This document shows, in pieces, positions 43,560-56,405 of a DNA stretch of 64,000 nt (within the stretch, counting starts at the first letter, position 1; the number at the start of each line of letters is the position of its first letter). The notes under the pieces are model-generated. The model saw only the letters and a list, made by a program, of their open reading frames with translations, was not told the origin of the DNA and ran no database searches. The stretch spans positions 248,001-312,000 of the forward strand of contig JADLSH010000186.1 in the NCBI GenBank assembly GCA_016169945.1, in the 5' to 3' direction. This DNA comes from Trachythela sp. YZ-2020 (taxonomy: Eukaryota; Cnidaria; Anthozoa; Malacalcyonacea; Clavulariidae). The translations under genes and the position numbers were made by a program.

Positions 43560-46500
43560 GCTCTCTTTCCCCAGTTGTATACCAGTGTCTTTTGGGGGAT
43601 GTATTTTTGGTACTTTGTCTTGCTTCTTTCTTGGGGTATGAAATTTTTGACTGTTTTTTTTTCATACTTGCTTTGCTCTTTCTGTTTGTAGAAGGGATGA
43701 GTTTGGGTTTCCTTTTAGCAACAGGAGATTACTTGCAGTTGATCTGTGGTTTGTTGGCAACATTTTCTGACGAAATAGGTGCTTTTGCATCCCAGCTGTC
43801 GAGGTCAATGGACACGGGTGGTTGAGGTATATGGGTGGTTGAGGTTTTGGAGCAGAACAATGTGATTCAACAGAAGGTTCAAATTGCAAGTGGCTCGATG
43901 AAAATCATACAAAACTAATGTTATAGCACAGTCACACTTAGTTGGGCTATTTAATACAGGAGGTAACACAAGACGAGGATCAAATTTAATTTAATAATAG
44001 AAATTACAATTGCGATAGTTACACTAATTACAAAAGTAAGGCATACATAAATAAGTGGTACAAGTAAGGGTTTTGAATAACATAAACAATCAGGAAAATA
44101 TTTAATTAATTGACTTAACCGGTCAGGTATCACATTACTTGCATTAATGCCAATAAGAGATTTCCTTAATGTATAAAATAACCCATAATCTTGGCGCCAA
44201 AAATGCTAACAGATATTTTTCAACAGATGTCTTCCTGTCTATATTATGATTTACGAGGTTCTTCCACTAAACTTTATTTGCCCAATCCTATAAGACTAAA
44301 TATCTTAAAAAGAGTCTAAGTTATAGAGGGGAAAATTGTGGAACAGCCTTCCAGATGAAAGGGGGAACCTAACCTAAAAAGTATGCCATTTTACATTGAA
44401 TTGTAAGATCCAGAGTATTCATGTAAACCATGTAAAAATATATATCACTAGAAAGCTTATAAGTCATAGAATGTAGCTACAAGCATTTTTGTTACAAAAA
44501 GTTAATTAGTAATCTGATACTGATCAAAGATTGTAACCCGATACTTTTCACACCATAGTGCAGTTGAGAAAATATATCTTGCCCTAGAGTAGATGCAATT
44601 GAAATATTTTCACATCAATCTATAACTGAAATATTTTAACTTTTGGTGCTTGTCAATTGTTATGCTAAAAACACGTTAAAAAGATTTAAACAAGACCTTA
44701 TTGATACCCACCCTGACTTCAGGTACAGCTATATTCCTGAATTGCGCTACTTTAACAAGCATAATTTAAAATACATATTGAAATATCATTATAACTATAT
44801 ACAGAACAATTATAACTTCGGCTAGGGCGTTCCATATTGTTATTTAACTACTAGTAGTCAACTGTCATACTTTTTGCTACAGGCCGTAATAAACGAGTTC
44901 GCCGAGCTGCAATGAAAATATGGTAAATTTTACAGTCCTGCTGCACTGAATGTGTTTATAACTTAAAAATTTACGACCTGGCCGTGTCAATATAACATTT
45001 ATACGAGTATTCTTGATACAAGTAAAAGCAACGAGAAGGTATCATTGTTTACAGGATTCATAGACTTTTAGTTCACTTCTCAACAAGAATGAAAATAAAT
45101 GTTTTCAACAAGAAATGTTTTCTTAAAACAAGAATATTTTTCTTTTAATTTTTCTTGACAATAAAAAAATTCTCAAAATAAGAAATTAATCTAATTATTG
45201 GAGATTTAAAGTGTAGTTCCTTCAATTTTCAATATGCTTGTTTGTTCCTTCCTATCTTTCTTCACCAAACTATTTCATCACTAAAATGTTATCGTCTGTC
45301 TGATGACAGTACAAGTAGATAATCTGTCGTCAATCTCGCCCGCTAAACTGGGAACCTGACAAATTATGAAGGGTTTCATGTATATGTAAATTCAGTATAG
45401 ATTTTCACTGATGGTTCACAGGAAGTGTTTTTACAAAGATTTTGAGAATGTCTACTGTCTGGACATTTTCCATTGCTTTTATATATAAGATTATATGCAG
45501 ATTGTAGGTCATACTAAGTATCTAATAGTAATGCTTTCCTGTACAAAATGTTTAAAAGGGCAATGTTATAGTTGAATGTGTCAATTTAGACATATCGTTG
45601 AAAACAAATAACTTTTTGTGTTGTGTTTGTATATCATATACTTTTCTCTTGCTGGTCTTTCTCGATCTTCAAGTAGTATTATCAATATTCTATCATTTGT
45701 CTTGTGCGTCATCATACATTAAAGTAAATTTTTGACAATGAATTGAAATGGTACCTTACCTCATATTTCATTTTTTTTATTATATTAAAATTATATGTTG
45801 GTTGTATGTCTGAACTTCTTTGATATGTTTCAGTCACTGTTTTTTTTTTCTACGTATTTCCTGCCTGTCATTTCTTTGTCTCTCCCAGACACGATTAGCT
45901 TTAATATTCTTGCATTGCCATTGTGTGACTAATCAGTTGAGTTGTGATTATCTGTTCCAAAACGGTATTCAAATAAGACCAAGATATTACAGTGCAGAGA
46001 TTCCAGTTGTAATGGGCATGCGTGAAGCACATAATTTTACCATCTGTGATAGCAAGGAATACATGTGCTCCACTTACCAGGAAGTAATTGGTTGGACTGG
46101 TAGAATGTTGTTATGAAGGATGGACTTAAGAACAACGACAAATTGACTGGGGAAATCTTCTATGCTATGATGCTTCAAAACTCTGAACATCGATCAAATT
46201 GTAGAAAAATGTGATACATTAATAAACTTCAATAACGACATTCATTTGTTCTTTGTTCAAAACACGACTTCGAAACTTGTTTTGATTCGGGAACAATATG
46301 CTACTTTGGTCACATCTAATCATCTTCATAATCTCTGTGGCCGAACCAGAAATAGTTAATGTTTGAGAATAACTAAAGAACTGTTGTTTTAAGGAATTTT
46401 GCACTAACAAAGAGCAAAACTTAGATAATTAAAATATCAAGAAAATGTTTTTGTTTTATGACAGTTTGTATTTCTTTGTTTGATTGTAGTTCGCGAGAAA

Positions 46501-46615
46501 CTGTTCTTGTGTGTACTCAAATAAAGAATATGGATTGTTCAGTTTGTGTCCTTTCGAGTTAATCTAGTAAATGCTGGTATTACTTTACAACAGATCCCCT
46601 AGTTTTATTGGTTAG
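43560..46615. other. Mostly empty interval; one possible exon near 45,940
   Basis: AT-rich. Around 45,935-46,116 the plus strand is open with an ordered sequence (RPRYYSAEIPVVMGM; HNFTICDSKEYMCSTYQEV) that does not look random, but I do not recognise a family and see no clear splice junction. The rest shows nothing. Confidence 0.35.
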
Positions 46616-46759
46616 TAAAGCCGGGCGCGCACGCTATGATTTTAGTCGGCCGATTTATATGGTTTAGGGGCATGGTATTTAACGAAACCAACACAGAGGA
46701 CTAAATGATCCCACAAATCATACCTCTGACTAAAATCGTAGCGTGCGCGCCCAGCTTAA
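46616..46759. mobile_element. 144-bp MITE with GGGCGCGCACGCTA ends
   Basis: Left end AAGCCGGGCGCGCACGCTAT, right end (reverse complement) AAGCTGGGCGCGCACGCTAC, each followed by GATTTTAGTC. The inverted repeats span about 30 bp; the interior is non-coding. Confidence 0.88.
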
Positions 46760-46790
46760 GGGTAACTCAGTATAGTGCGAAATGCATTCC

Positions 46791-47001
46791 TTAAGGCCGT
46801 TTGCAATTACGTTTACAATTTTAATCACGTAAAAATCAGTCGCGCGGGCACGCCCAGAAATTTGAATGTAGTTCAACTTCATGCGTGTCCGCGAGCAGTA
46901 AAGCGAACAGAAAACGCTCAGGCTAGACACCTACAGCGCAAGTTGAAACATGTTCGCTCCGCCCGCGCGGGCAAAGCGACCGTAATAGAAAACGGCCTTA
47001 T
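46791..47001. mobile_element. 211-bp MITE with TTAAGGCCGTTT ends
   Basis: TTAAGGCCGTTTGCAATTACG on the left faces CCGTAATAGAAAACGGCCTT on the right, with further GC-rich inverted segments inside (CGCGCGGGCACGC and its partner). It lies 31 bp from the preceding MITE. Confidence 0.85.
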
Positions 47002-47087
47002 GGATGAGGCTTGTGTTTAGTTGGTTAGATTTTTTTGCACTTCACTTGGTTGAACTAGAATACAGGGTTTGATGGATAATCCAAGTG

Positions 47088-47244
47088 AGTAGATATATAC
47101 ACAATTTTAAGACCTAACCAGGAACGGTTGCGAAAAATGCAACACTAGGTCCTCTGGCAGGAATTGAACCCACGGCCCTGCGCATAGTGTTGCATTTTTC
47201 GCAACCGTTCCTGGTTAGGTCTTAAAATTGTGTATATATCTACT
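47088..47244. mobile_element. Inverted pair of tRNA-derived SINE tails (palindrome)
   Basis: Arms 47,088-47,147 and 47,185-47,244 are almost perfect reverse complements, including GGTTGCGAAAAATGC and TGTGTATATATCTAC. The 37-bp loop reads, on the minus strand, GGGTTCAATTCCTGCCAGAG, a tRNA T-arm with B box. The structure is a minus-strand SINE joined to a second, plus-strand tail of the same family. Confidence 0.8.
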
Positions 47245-47424
47245 TCGTTGGTTAGAGACCAAGATATTTTATAAGCACTTTACCTACTAATCTTCAATCA
47301 ATACGCATGACGATGTGATGCGGGCTCACCCATAATCCACATAATCCTCCATCGGTACGTCCCAAAGCTTTCATTGTTTATAGTGGATGGTGTTTGTAGA
47401 TGGAAATTTCGAGCGAGAATTATC

Positions 47425-47570
47425 TACACATTTTTAGACATAAACAGGAGCACTTGCGAAAAATGCAACTATAGGAACCTGCGGCCCTGCGATTCCGTTG
47501 TAGCGCTCTGCCAACTGAGCAACAGGGTCCAGTTGTCAAGAGCTAACCACAAGTTCATGTATATATCTCA
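47425..47570 (-). mobile_element. tRNA-derived SINE
   Basis: Minus strand: GACAACTGGACCCTG, then the A-box-like TTGCTCAGTTGGCAGAGCG (47,504-47,522), an anticodon-stem region, GGCCGCAGGTTC (B-box-like), and a tail with TTGCATTTTTCGCAA shared with the palindrome at 47,088-47,244. Because of the tail and the decayed B box I call it a SINE rather than a tRNA gene. Confidence 0.75.
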
Positions 47571-47711
47571 AACTCATTAATAATTCATAAGCAAAACACA
47601 AAGGAAATCACCACCGTATCGTTGTCTTGATACCACGGTAATAAACACCCATAAATTAACTCGACTTTCGCGTTGAATTTCTCTTTAAATACTGGTTTGT
47701 TTGAGATGTTG

Positions 47712-47820
47712 TGTAAACAACTCGTTTCTCGTGTTTCATCAGGGGACCAAACACTCGAAACCTCATACCGTTTTCTCGTGTTTGGATCCCCTGATGAAAC
47801 ACTCAAACTCGTTGTTTACA
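47712..47820. repeat. Fold-back repeat of 109 bp
   Basis: TGTAAACAAC at 47,712 and GTTGTTTACA at 47,820 bound two arms of about 50 bp, which share TGTTTCATCAGGGGA facing TCCCCTGATGAAACA. Confidence 0.88.
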
Positions 47821-48660
47821 TATAACATGCTAGCGTGATGCCAGTGTATATAATATTATATCTAATTTTCGCATATTGTATCTACAAACACCATCAACAT
47901 TCAGTTTGATCAAGCGAGATGCACAAAATTTACATTATTGAAGTCTGTAACTATTGACAACAACAGCAACAACTGGCAATAGTCCGGGGCGAGGGTACTG
48001 ATACCACTCGGCTATTTATTACACTTCTGGAAAAAGGGACGTTATGGGGGATCTAAAGTTCATCAATGATCGTGGGCGCATGGCTATGTTTCATGGATGT
48101 CCTCACTGATCTGAAAACATATGCATAAATGAAGCCAATGGCGTCCATATTGGTGTGACCACCACAAATCTACTGTGGTGTTGGGGACATGTTTAAAGAG
48201 CTTCTATAAGTTTCTAGTTATTGGTGGGAAAGGACAAATATTGTCTAGATAAGAATTTATGATAAGTGGCCCCTCTTCCTAAATTTGCCCGTGAATACCT
48301 AATGAGGTCACACCAATATGGCAGCCATAAGCCTCATTATGTGGTGTTTAAAACGTTCTAAAATTCATTAGAAGAGATGTTGGAAGCTATATTTCTCAAG
48401 TTACATAGGAAAAGTATTTTCTTCGTAGTATAACTAATTTAAACAGCTAATTATTTGACCAGTCAAGAATTTGACAGATTTATAAATCTGATCTCATTAA
48501 GAATATTCTGGCTTCAAAATTGGCTCATTGCATTCAATAGGATGCTCTATCCAGTCTAGTTTTCAGATGAGTGAGTGTCATGGGTGGTCATCTCGTTGAT
48601 CTCAAAATTATGGCAGATTGTCAGAATGAGCGAATTATTAAAAAAAAACATGAGTTAAAG

Positions 48661-50280
48661 TCTGGGGCCGGTTGTACGAAAAGCGTTTAGCTTAAACGGT
48701 GTTTAGCCGCTATTCAGCGGATAAATTTCCTATCCGGCGGTTAGTTAACCGGTAGTAAAATTGTGTTGTACGAAGCCCGCGTTTAGCACCGCGTTTAACT
48801 ATCCGTCGGGTAACTTTAAAACTAACCGGAAAAAACCGGATTTTCCTGAAATTTCTTACCTCTACATCATCCGTTGCCAGGCATTTTTGAACATTACAAC
48901 TTAATTTGTATTCTTTCTTGCTTTATTCAACTTGTGAAATCCACGAAGCTTTAAACTATTAAACATGCAGTACATATTTTGCTGCTGGTTGGAATGCATT
49001 GGAGTAAGTCAAAAGACTTTCAGCTTCTTCGAGGGCTTTTATGCGACTGCAATAGCAAATTCGGAAATAATAATAATAATTTTTAATTTTTAGTTTAGAA
49101 ATATGATTAGAGCTATGTTACAAAATTACAATATATAATATACAAATTTATAGTCAATATATATAGAGAGTTACAGTAAATACTTCAGCATATAGTAAAT
49201 TGTTCAGCATAATTATTGTATAATTATACAATTATATAGCATATTATGTATTATATAATATAAAAATCTAGCTATTATTCAAGGAAATAGCCCTATAGGT
49301 ATAAAGGAGTGTTTATGTCTCTCAGTACCAGACCTTACAGATTGGCAGAGGTTCTTAAATTGTATTGATTTTGAGTTGGCTTAGAGATCAGTATGTTACA
49401 TGGGTGATTAATATCTTCCTTAATTCGTCAGAATTCACGAGAAGTTATTGTAAATTTCGTCAAGATAGTGTAAGTTATTGTCAAGATACTGTAAGTTTCG
49501 TTGTCTTGTTTAAATTGATTCAGTTTTATACAGGTTCCTTGACATTGCACTAGATCCAAAATAGTTTTAAGATCATTTTCTCCCAAATTTTGATTGGCTT
49601 ATGAAAGCGATGATGCAAGCGAACAAACCTTTTTCGACTTTCGGCGTCTTGTTGTCTGTTTATAATTGTATACTTGTTTGGCTTTCCAAAGGCAGAGTTA
49701 TGTCCACTAGTTCGTTGTTGGTTTTAATAACAAAGTTGGAATTTGACGTACTGCTTGTTTTCAAAAGGGAAGGAGAAAAAAGCCAGAATACTGAACCTTG
49801 TATAAACCGACTGACACCGGCATGAATATAAAGTCAAAAGTGTGTTTTTAAGTTTATTCGGTATAGAAAAAGGACTCTCGAACAGCATTTTTCTCGAAAT
49901 AAAATTTGCAAATATCTAAAAAACTTATCCTACAACCTACCTTAATTTTTTGATGTAATGTTCCGCTTAATATTCCAAATTTACTTGAAATTTTTAAAAA
50001 ATTCACCGAAGGAAATTCAAGTAATTTTATCTTTTGTCCCATTTATAGGATATGACTACTATAGTTCATACGCTGTTGTCGCCATAGCAACGCGACTGTG
50101 GTATATATAGAACCCATAGGTTGGACACATAACAGTTATATTAATAGTTATTACCAAAAAAGCAACTATATATTTCACAAACATGAAGATGTTGCAATAG
50201 GGAAAGCACATTTTCACCCCTTGTTTTAATATTAACTGTAGGGAGCCACCTTAAACGCCTTTCGTACAACCGGCCCCAGA
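48661..50280. mobile_element. 1.6-kb inverted-repeat element, no recognisable gene
   Basis: TCTGGGGCCGGTTGTACGAA begins at 48,661 and its reverse complement ends at 50,280; about 29 bp match with one mismatch. A second copy of GTTGTACGAAGCCCGCGTTTA near 48,762 and several GGTTA/CCGG subrepeats lie just inside. No transposase is visible. It is a long non-autonomous DNA element, and a smaller TTAA-type element ends inside it at 50,253. Confidence 0.75.
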
Positions 50281-51170
50281 ATTACAAGTAGCTTTTTGAG
50301 ACTTCAGGAAGAGCTGCGGAACGAATTTTATCGTTTGTACTTTATAAAGAAAGATAAATTAAGAGATGTTGATGTATTTATAGCCTATAGGTCTAAAAAT
50401 GTTGCTTTATTTATGCATAGTTTTTCATTTTATTCAAGTTAAAGTATAATAATAATATAATAAAATCTTTATTTAAAGTGGTAAAAAACCGGTCAGTCAA
50501 TCATAGATTGGCTGGTATAAATCGGTGACCAGTATTTACAAGTATATATATATAAAATTTACAGAACAGTATTAGATAAAAATGATTTTATAAATATTTT
50601 ATGTTATACAAAAGCTCTAAATTAATAGGTGAGCGAAATCACTTTTACGAGAGAATTGTGTATTTTCAATTGATTTCATTTCAAAAACTAATTTATTGGT
50701 AAAATGCAGTTTAGTTTTATGAACTTTTCGAAACGTTTTAGTGAACTTAAGGTTGCATTTAACATTAATTTTACGCTTATAGAATGCATATGAACATACC
50801 TACATCATATATTTCGGATTTCTATGGCCAAAACAACTAATATTTTAATTATTTTTGCAGCTTTTGTAACCTGTTTAACTATTCTCAGCGGTATACCCAC
50901 GTATTTAATCATAGATCATTGACTGTGCGACCGAGAAACACCTTCGTTTCTCGCTCAAAAATCCAAACACTAAAGAGTAAAGATGTTTTAGCCAACGACA
51001 AGAGGAAATCCAAGACCAAGAGTTCTGGCTGCTGAGCATATTTGTGCTAGTTTGAATTTTGTGGTTCGACTAATCATCGCCCTGACATTTCTGCAATTCA
51101 ACGAAAATGCAAAATTTATATTTATACACCGTCTAGAACTTAAGGCCGCTAAATCCAACGGCTAATAGTA

Positions 51171-53163
51171 AGGGACTGGTCATTATTTATGGCCGGGTGG
51201 GAGCCGAAAAGAAAGTGTTGCGGAGCAGAAAAAAACTTTTTTTAGAACAAAATTTCTGTCTATTTCTACCACCACAAGAAGGCAGAAAAAATATATTTAC
51301 CCCACCCTTACACTTAATTTGTTAATATTATGTCAAAGGTCACATGGAAACTACAATGAAATTGTTGTTGTAAACGGATATAGAACCCCTAATGTGGTAG
51401 TATAGTTTCCCATATGCATATTATCCCAAACTACTCTTGACGAATCGTCTGCTTTCGATAGAGTGAAACAATAATTAATGTAGGATGCTTTGGGCACATA
51501 TTTGCTTTACGATGAAAAGAGCATGGGTTGATTGGTAAACTGTTAACATCCAGTACCCCTTTGTCTGTCCTCTTGAAGAGTAAGAACACAGAGTAATATA
51601 ATAATTATACCATGGGGTATATTAGGGCACATTGCGCCTAATGGGTTCCCCCAAAATGGCAAACTACAAAATATAGTTATCCGAAAGCTTGGCAGCCTTT
51701 TGGAATGGAGGGAATATAGGAGTAATAATCTATTAAAGCCCAATACTTCTGTCTTTTTTGACAAGTAGAATTAGAGAAATAGAATAGTGAAGTAGGCCAG
51801 TAGGCAGTTCTAATGGGTAACAAATCCAAATCCTCAATAACATACATAATTAAATCTTATGAGTGAGAAGTATGACATGAGAACCTCTATAGTCTCCAGA
51901 AAAGTTAAAATATTTTAATAGTTTGGCATTCCCTCAGCTCATAGGCCCACACCGAGGCTCAACATGCACACTGCATAATATATTGTATTTATGAATTGCT
52001 ATTTCCATTGAAAGAAAGGTATACACAAATCAAATTTTCAGCCAAAAATGTTGATAGCATTTTCTTCAGTGTTGTATTCATTATAACTTTCATGAGATGT
52101 TTATAGGACCTCCACCTTTATCTTCTAAGGCCTAAATACCTTACTCATCGATATATGGTACAGTATATATTTCAAGTTTTTAAAACACTAACCAAATCTA
52201 ACCTGATCATCTCTTTCCCACTTAAATTTCCTTTGCAATTTGCATTTCCTACACTTTCTTAATAGGAACAAAATCACTTTGTTGGCTTCATTTCTAATGC
52301 TGTTCTATTTTGAAAAACTGTATTTAAATTTCGTCCGAAATTCTTCAAAAATTTCCTTGAGGATTTTTTTAAACACATGAAGCTATTATTGCTATTTATG
52401 GATTTTAGAGGAATTTCTAGAGAATTCCTACAGGATATCTAAGGAATCTCTATTAAGGAATTTTTGAATTCTAATTTCTAAAGTTCTAACAATAAACAAA
52501 ATGTCCCAAGTGAGAATTTGAGTGTTCAACAGAATGTAGAGAAGGACAGATCGTCCAAATTTCAAGTACGATTAAACAATTGAATTCGGAAAATTTCTAG
52601 GACTAATAGTAGGAGGTGCTTTTACAGCCTTGTAGATGGAAGACAACTTAGGCCCTCTTGCAGGAATTGAACCTGCGGCCCTGTGATTCTGCTGGAATCT
52701 CATCTATGCCTATTCCTGCAGATCAGAAATCAGCAGGAATTTCATGTATGCCTATTCCTGCAGAAATCCGCAGGAATTTCATGTATGCCTATTATTTTGA
52801 CCTAAGACAGTTGAGGTACGTTTTGGGTTAAGTTGTGGACAAGCTTACGTTAAGATTGCCTAACTGTCAGCATATGATATTTTGTTTCTGATTATTAGAG
52901 ATAAGATGTATAAATGACCACTTTGCGGTGGGATAGGGAGGTTGGGTACTTGTATTGACATTGTGGAAAACAGTAACATTTTATTAGAAGAATTAGAATA
53001 ATCATATATATTCTGTAATATACTCTACTGTATGTGATAAAAGTACCCCACTTATGCAAATAAAGATTTTTTGGTTACCCCACTTAAGACATGCAATAGT
53101 TTCCAGTTACCCCACCATTTTCTCTTCGGCCCCCACCCCGGCCATAAATAATGACCGGTCCCT
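51171..53163. mobile_element. 2.0-kb inverted-repeat element, no recognisable gene
   Basis: The left end reads AGGGACTGGTCATTATTTAT followed by GGCCGGGTGGGAGCCGAAAAG. The right end, reverse-complemented, reads AGGGACCGGTCATTATTTAT followed by GGCCGGGGTGGGGGCCGAAGAG. Arms run about 45 bp, and TACCCCAC motifs recur inside both ends. The interior holds no transposase but contains a SINE piece (52,640-52,700). Confidence 0.8.
52640..52800 (-). repeat. SINE tRNA-part and adjoining tandem repeat
   Basis: Minus strand GGCCGCAGGTTCAATTCCTG (B box and T arm) at about 52,660-52,680. It is followed on the plus strand by three copies of a ~45-bp unit containing CATGTATGCCTATTCCTGCAG up to about 52,797. 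Confidence 0.65.
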
Positions 53164-55829
53164 AATGCCTCTTTGAAAGCCTCTCAGCTCTGCTTGCTCA
53201 TATGTTTTACCAAACTAAACCTAAACGGAAGGAGTACAATGTCATAATTTTAAACGTCGTAGTCAGTGGTCGTAGTGTTATAATGCCGTGCTCTAATCCT
53301 GCCCAAGTCAGCTGTTTGAATCGGCGCATCAAAGGAATCAGAATTCAGGTATATGATCACTGAGTTTCTTTACTGCAATGAGGTTATCAATTCTTTAATA
53401 CATGCAGTTCTGTCTCACCGTTTACACATATTGTGGTCACAGTCATAGGCCTAAGTTTGATATTTCTCTTTAAACTATGTGCATGGTATGCAGCAATTCA
53501 ACGAGTGGATTGTTTTGTAATTTGTATATAAAAGAAATGGCATTTGGTTAATTAACTTTGTTTGAGAACTGTCATTCTCGAAACTGTCATTCTTACTGCC
53601 CTTTCCACAAGTTTCTAACAGTATATGGTCTTTAGCCGCTGCATGCCGCATTTTTTAAGATGTAAAGGCAACCTCACTTAGAAACTATTGTTTCACGATT
53701 AGTTACCATTGTCCACAATAATACAAATTCGCTTAAAATTACTTGTTTAATATATTCAACAAATCTTCTTGCTTGAAAACAGCACGTCTCGTTGAAATTT
53801 CTTGTTTAATGCCTGTTTTAGTTTCTTGCATATTTACAGGTAAAGTTATCCCAATAAGTTCCTAGCTTGGTCTGCCCACAATAATTTATAAACTAGAAAT
53901 GCATTCATGCAGTAACCCCTCGCCCTAGAACCAAACAATTATTCTTCCGAACACCCCAAAATTTATTGTAACATCTCGATAAACCGATTACTGTAACCAT
54001 GTACTAAATCGATTACTGTAACCATGGTAACATGCAAGCGAACACTGTTTTAAATACTGTATATTTCTTTTTTTCTGTACAAACTGGTAAAATAGCGATA
54101 AGATTTTTACTTTTAACATTAAAATTACCAATTTCCCAACTATATGAAGTAGGCAGGTTATTTTGTACTGTAAAATTCAATCTTAGACGTCTCACAAAAC
54201 GTTTCGAAATTGTCAAAAAACTTCAACTGTTTTGTGAACAGTATTCTTATACTATGAAGTTTTTTAGATAAATTCAATTAATACTAAAATATTAATACAT
54301 TTCAATTAATACTAAAACTATTTTTAAGATTAGTCAATGTTTTATTGACCACACAGGATGAACTACGCATTTTCAAAACCAAACTATAGTGCATGCCAAT
54401 TGACGGCAAAACTGCAAAAGCAAGTATGCAAAATAAACACTTATCCGTTTAAAACGCTTTAAAATTCGAAAATCCTGTCCTTTATCGGCCTTTCGACTGA
54501 TTTCTTTTCCATTTAAAATTTTTTTCATTTATCTTGTTTTGGAGACTTAATTAATGTGAGTCTGAATTAATATGTCCCGACTCCAGAGTACAATTTTGAA
54601 AAAGATTTCCTATAAATGCCAAATATAAAATGTCAAAATGGCAGTTATTTTTCTGACGTATACATATAAAAACAAAATCGTTGTCTTAGCCAATCATGAT
54701 GTTGCTAGTTACCAGTCTTCTCTCGGCTTGAACTTGCGCATAACTTAAAAAAACCGCCCAGTCCCTGACAAAAAAAATTGCGGACGACTTTGCATTCCAC
54801 AATGCTTTCACATACCCTGGTGTAAATATCCAAGCGGAATTAGAACCCTCGCACGGCGCTTCGCGTCTGCTCGGGGAATATTTCGTTCAGCTGGAGTGTA
54901 TACCTAACGTAACCGCTCGAGGAAACACTAAAATTAAAATTTAAGGAGTATAGAGCGACTTATCAATGATATCAATCGACCTAATGATTATATACTCCTG
55001 CATGTATGAATGCTGCATGTACTTTCTTCGCGAGTGGGTCATAAGTATAAGGATTGGGTCCTAAGTTATACAATTCGTTTCTTCCCCAACAATAATTAGG
55101 TACGAAGGCAGGATAACAGTGTGGTCTTGCATATTTTGCCTTTGGTAAATGGCAGGTAAACATCTTGGTCATTGCCCTTTATACGGAGGCAGGAAAATTG
55201 TATAGTTTATAAAGCTCGCTGATCAGCCGATTTCCTGATGACAATGTTTATAACCCACTAAACCTTACTAAGATTCACGTGTCACTATCATTCTTGCCTG
55301 TGCATGCCATACAAGAGCATCGTTTTACATCGATATACAAAATGTGGAAACGTTGTATTGAAGCCACAAAATGTTTATTTTTGTCTATTACCATAAAGTA
55401 ACATTTTATCAGTGTAACATATGATTTGATAAAAGTAGATTTTACTCGGTATATTTCAGAGCCATTCTCCCCCAAACATTTATTTTCGAAAATTTCGTTT
55501 TAAGGCACGTAGGTAGAGACGAGCAACTTTACTACAGAAGGAATTTTTCGACAAATTGACTTGGCCGTGTGAACGATTGCGTACCCATTTGCCTGCACAA
55601 GTTCTATTTGACGAGTTTCCCCGTGTATCGCAAAATTTGGCGAGTTAGGTTGACAAATATTCTGCTGTAAACTGCTTTGTAGAAACAACGTCTGTTTTCT
55701 CCTTACTTAAACGCCTGTATGACTAGGAAACTTGTCAAGGAAACTTGTCAAGGACAACTGTTCAATAAACTCAATATATTTCAGCGAGTAACAGACCAAT
55801 TCTCATACATGCATAAAAACATTCATAAA
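53164..55829. other. Interval without recognisable genes
   Basis: Open frames at 54,032-54,271 (plus) and 54,981-55,172 (minus; cysteine- and tyrosine-rich) are unassigned. No splice structure or repeats stood out. Confidence 0.5.
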
Positions 55830-56405
55830 TTAAGGTAGGTTGCAATATTTGCAAGTTTTTTAGATATTTGCAAATTTCTGTTCTGAGAAAACTGTTCTGT
55901 AAATTTTTGTAAAATTAGGATATATTAAAAAAGGCGACTTGATGTACAATTGAAAAATTTTAAATTGTCCTTAATTTTAATTTAATTATTATTATTATTG
56001 TCCGTGTATTTCGCGTGATGGTCTCGCGCGCCCATCACTTCTTCGAGTCATTCGCTGGCTGTAAAACAGGCTGTTTTTTTCGAAATGGTGTACAATTGCG
56101 AGCAAAATTATTTTCGTTTTCGTTACCCTTGGCTTGTTGGACCCAAGATTGTTTGTTGGTGGTCTTCTTTCTGGTCTGGTTTGTCGGTGGTTTACGCATT
56201 GAATCAATCCAACGTCTCTTAAATTTGGTTTTATTGTTGAAATCAGTATGAAAACTTTTCAAAGTTTTAAGTCTCGAAAATAAATTCCAGCGGCTTGTTT
56301 CAAAATTTTACCGGGTCACGAAGATTCCACGCGTGAGACGCGAGGATGCCCTCTGATCAATATAGATCACGTTTCAAACTGTACTAACTGTAGGGAGCCA
56401 CCTTA
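55830..56405. mobile_element. TTAA-ended small element
   Basis: Starts TTAAGGTAGGTTGCAATATT and ends AACTGTAGGGAGCCACCTTA. The right end is identical over 20 bp to 50,234-50,253. The start resembles, in opposite orientation, sequence ending at 49,945 (ACAACCTACCTTAA). Likely a Kolobok-type MITE family. Confidence 0.55.

Noticed and set aside
47425..47570. A genuine tRNA gene
   Set aside because: A- and B-box-like blocks are present, but the acceptor and T stems are decayed and a SINE tail follows; related partial copies occur elsewhere.
54981..55172. Small cysteine- and tyrosine-rich secreted peptide on the minus strand
   Set aside because: No clear signal peptide, splice site or family resemblance; kept only as an unassigned frame.
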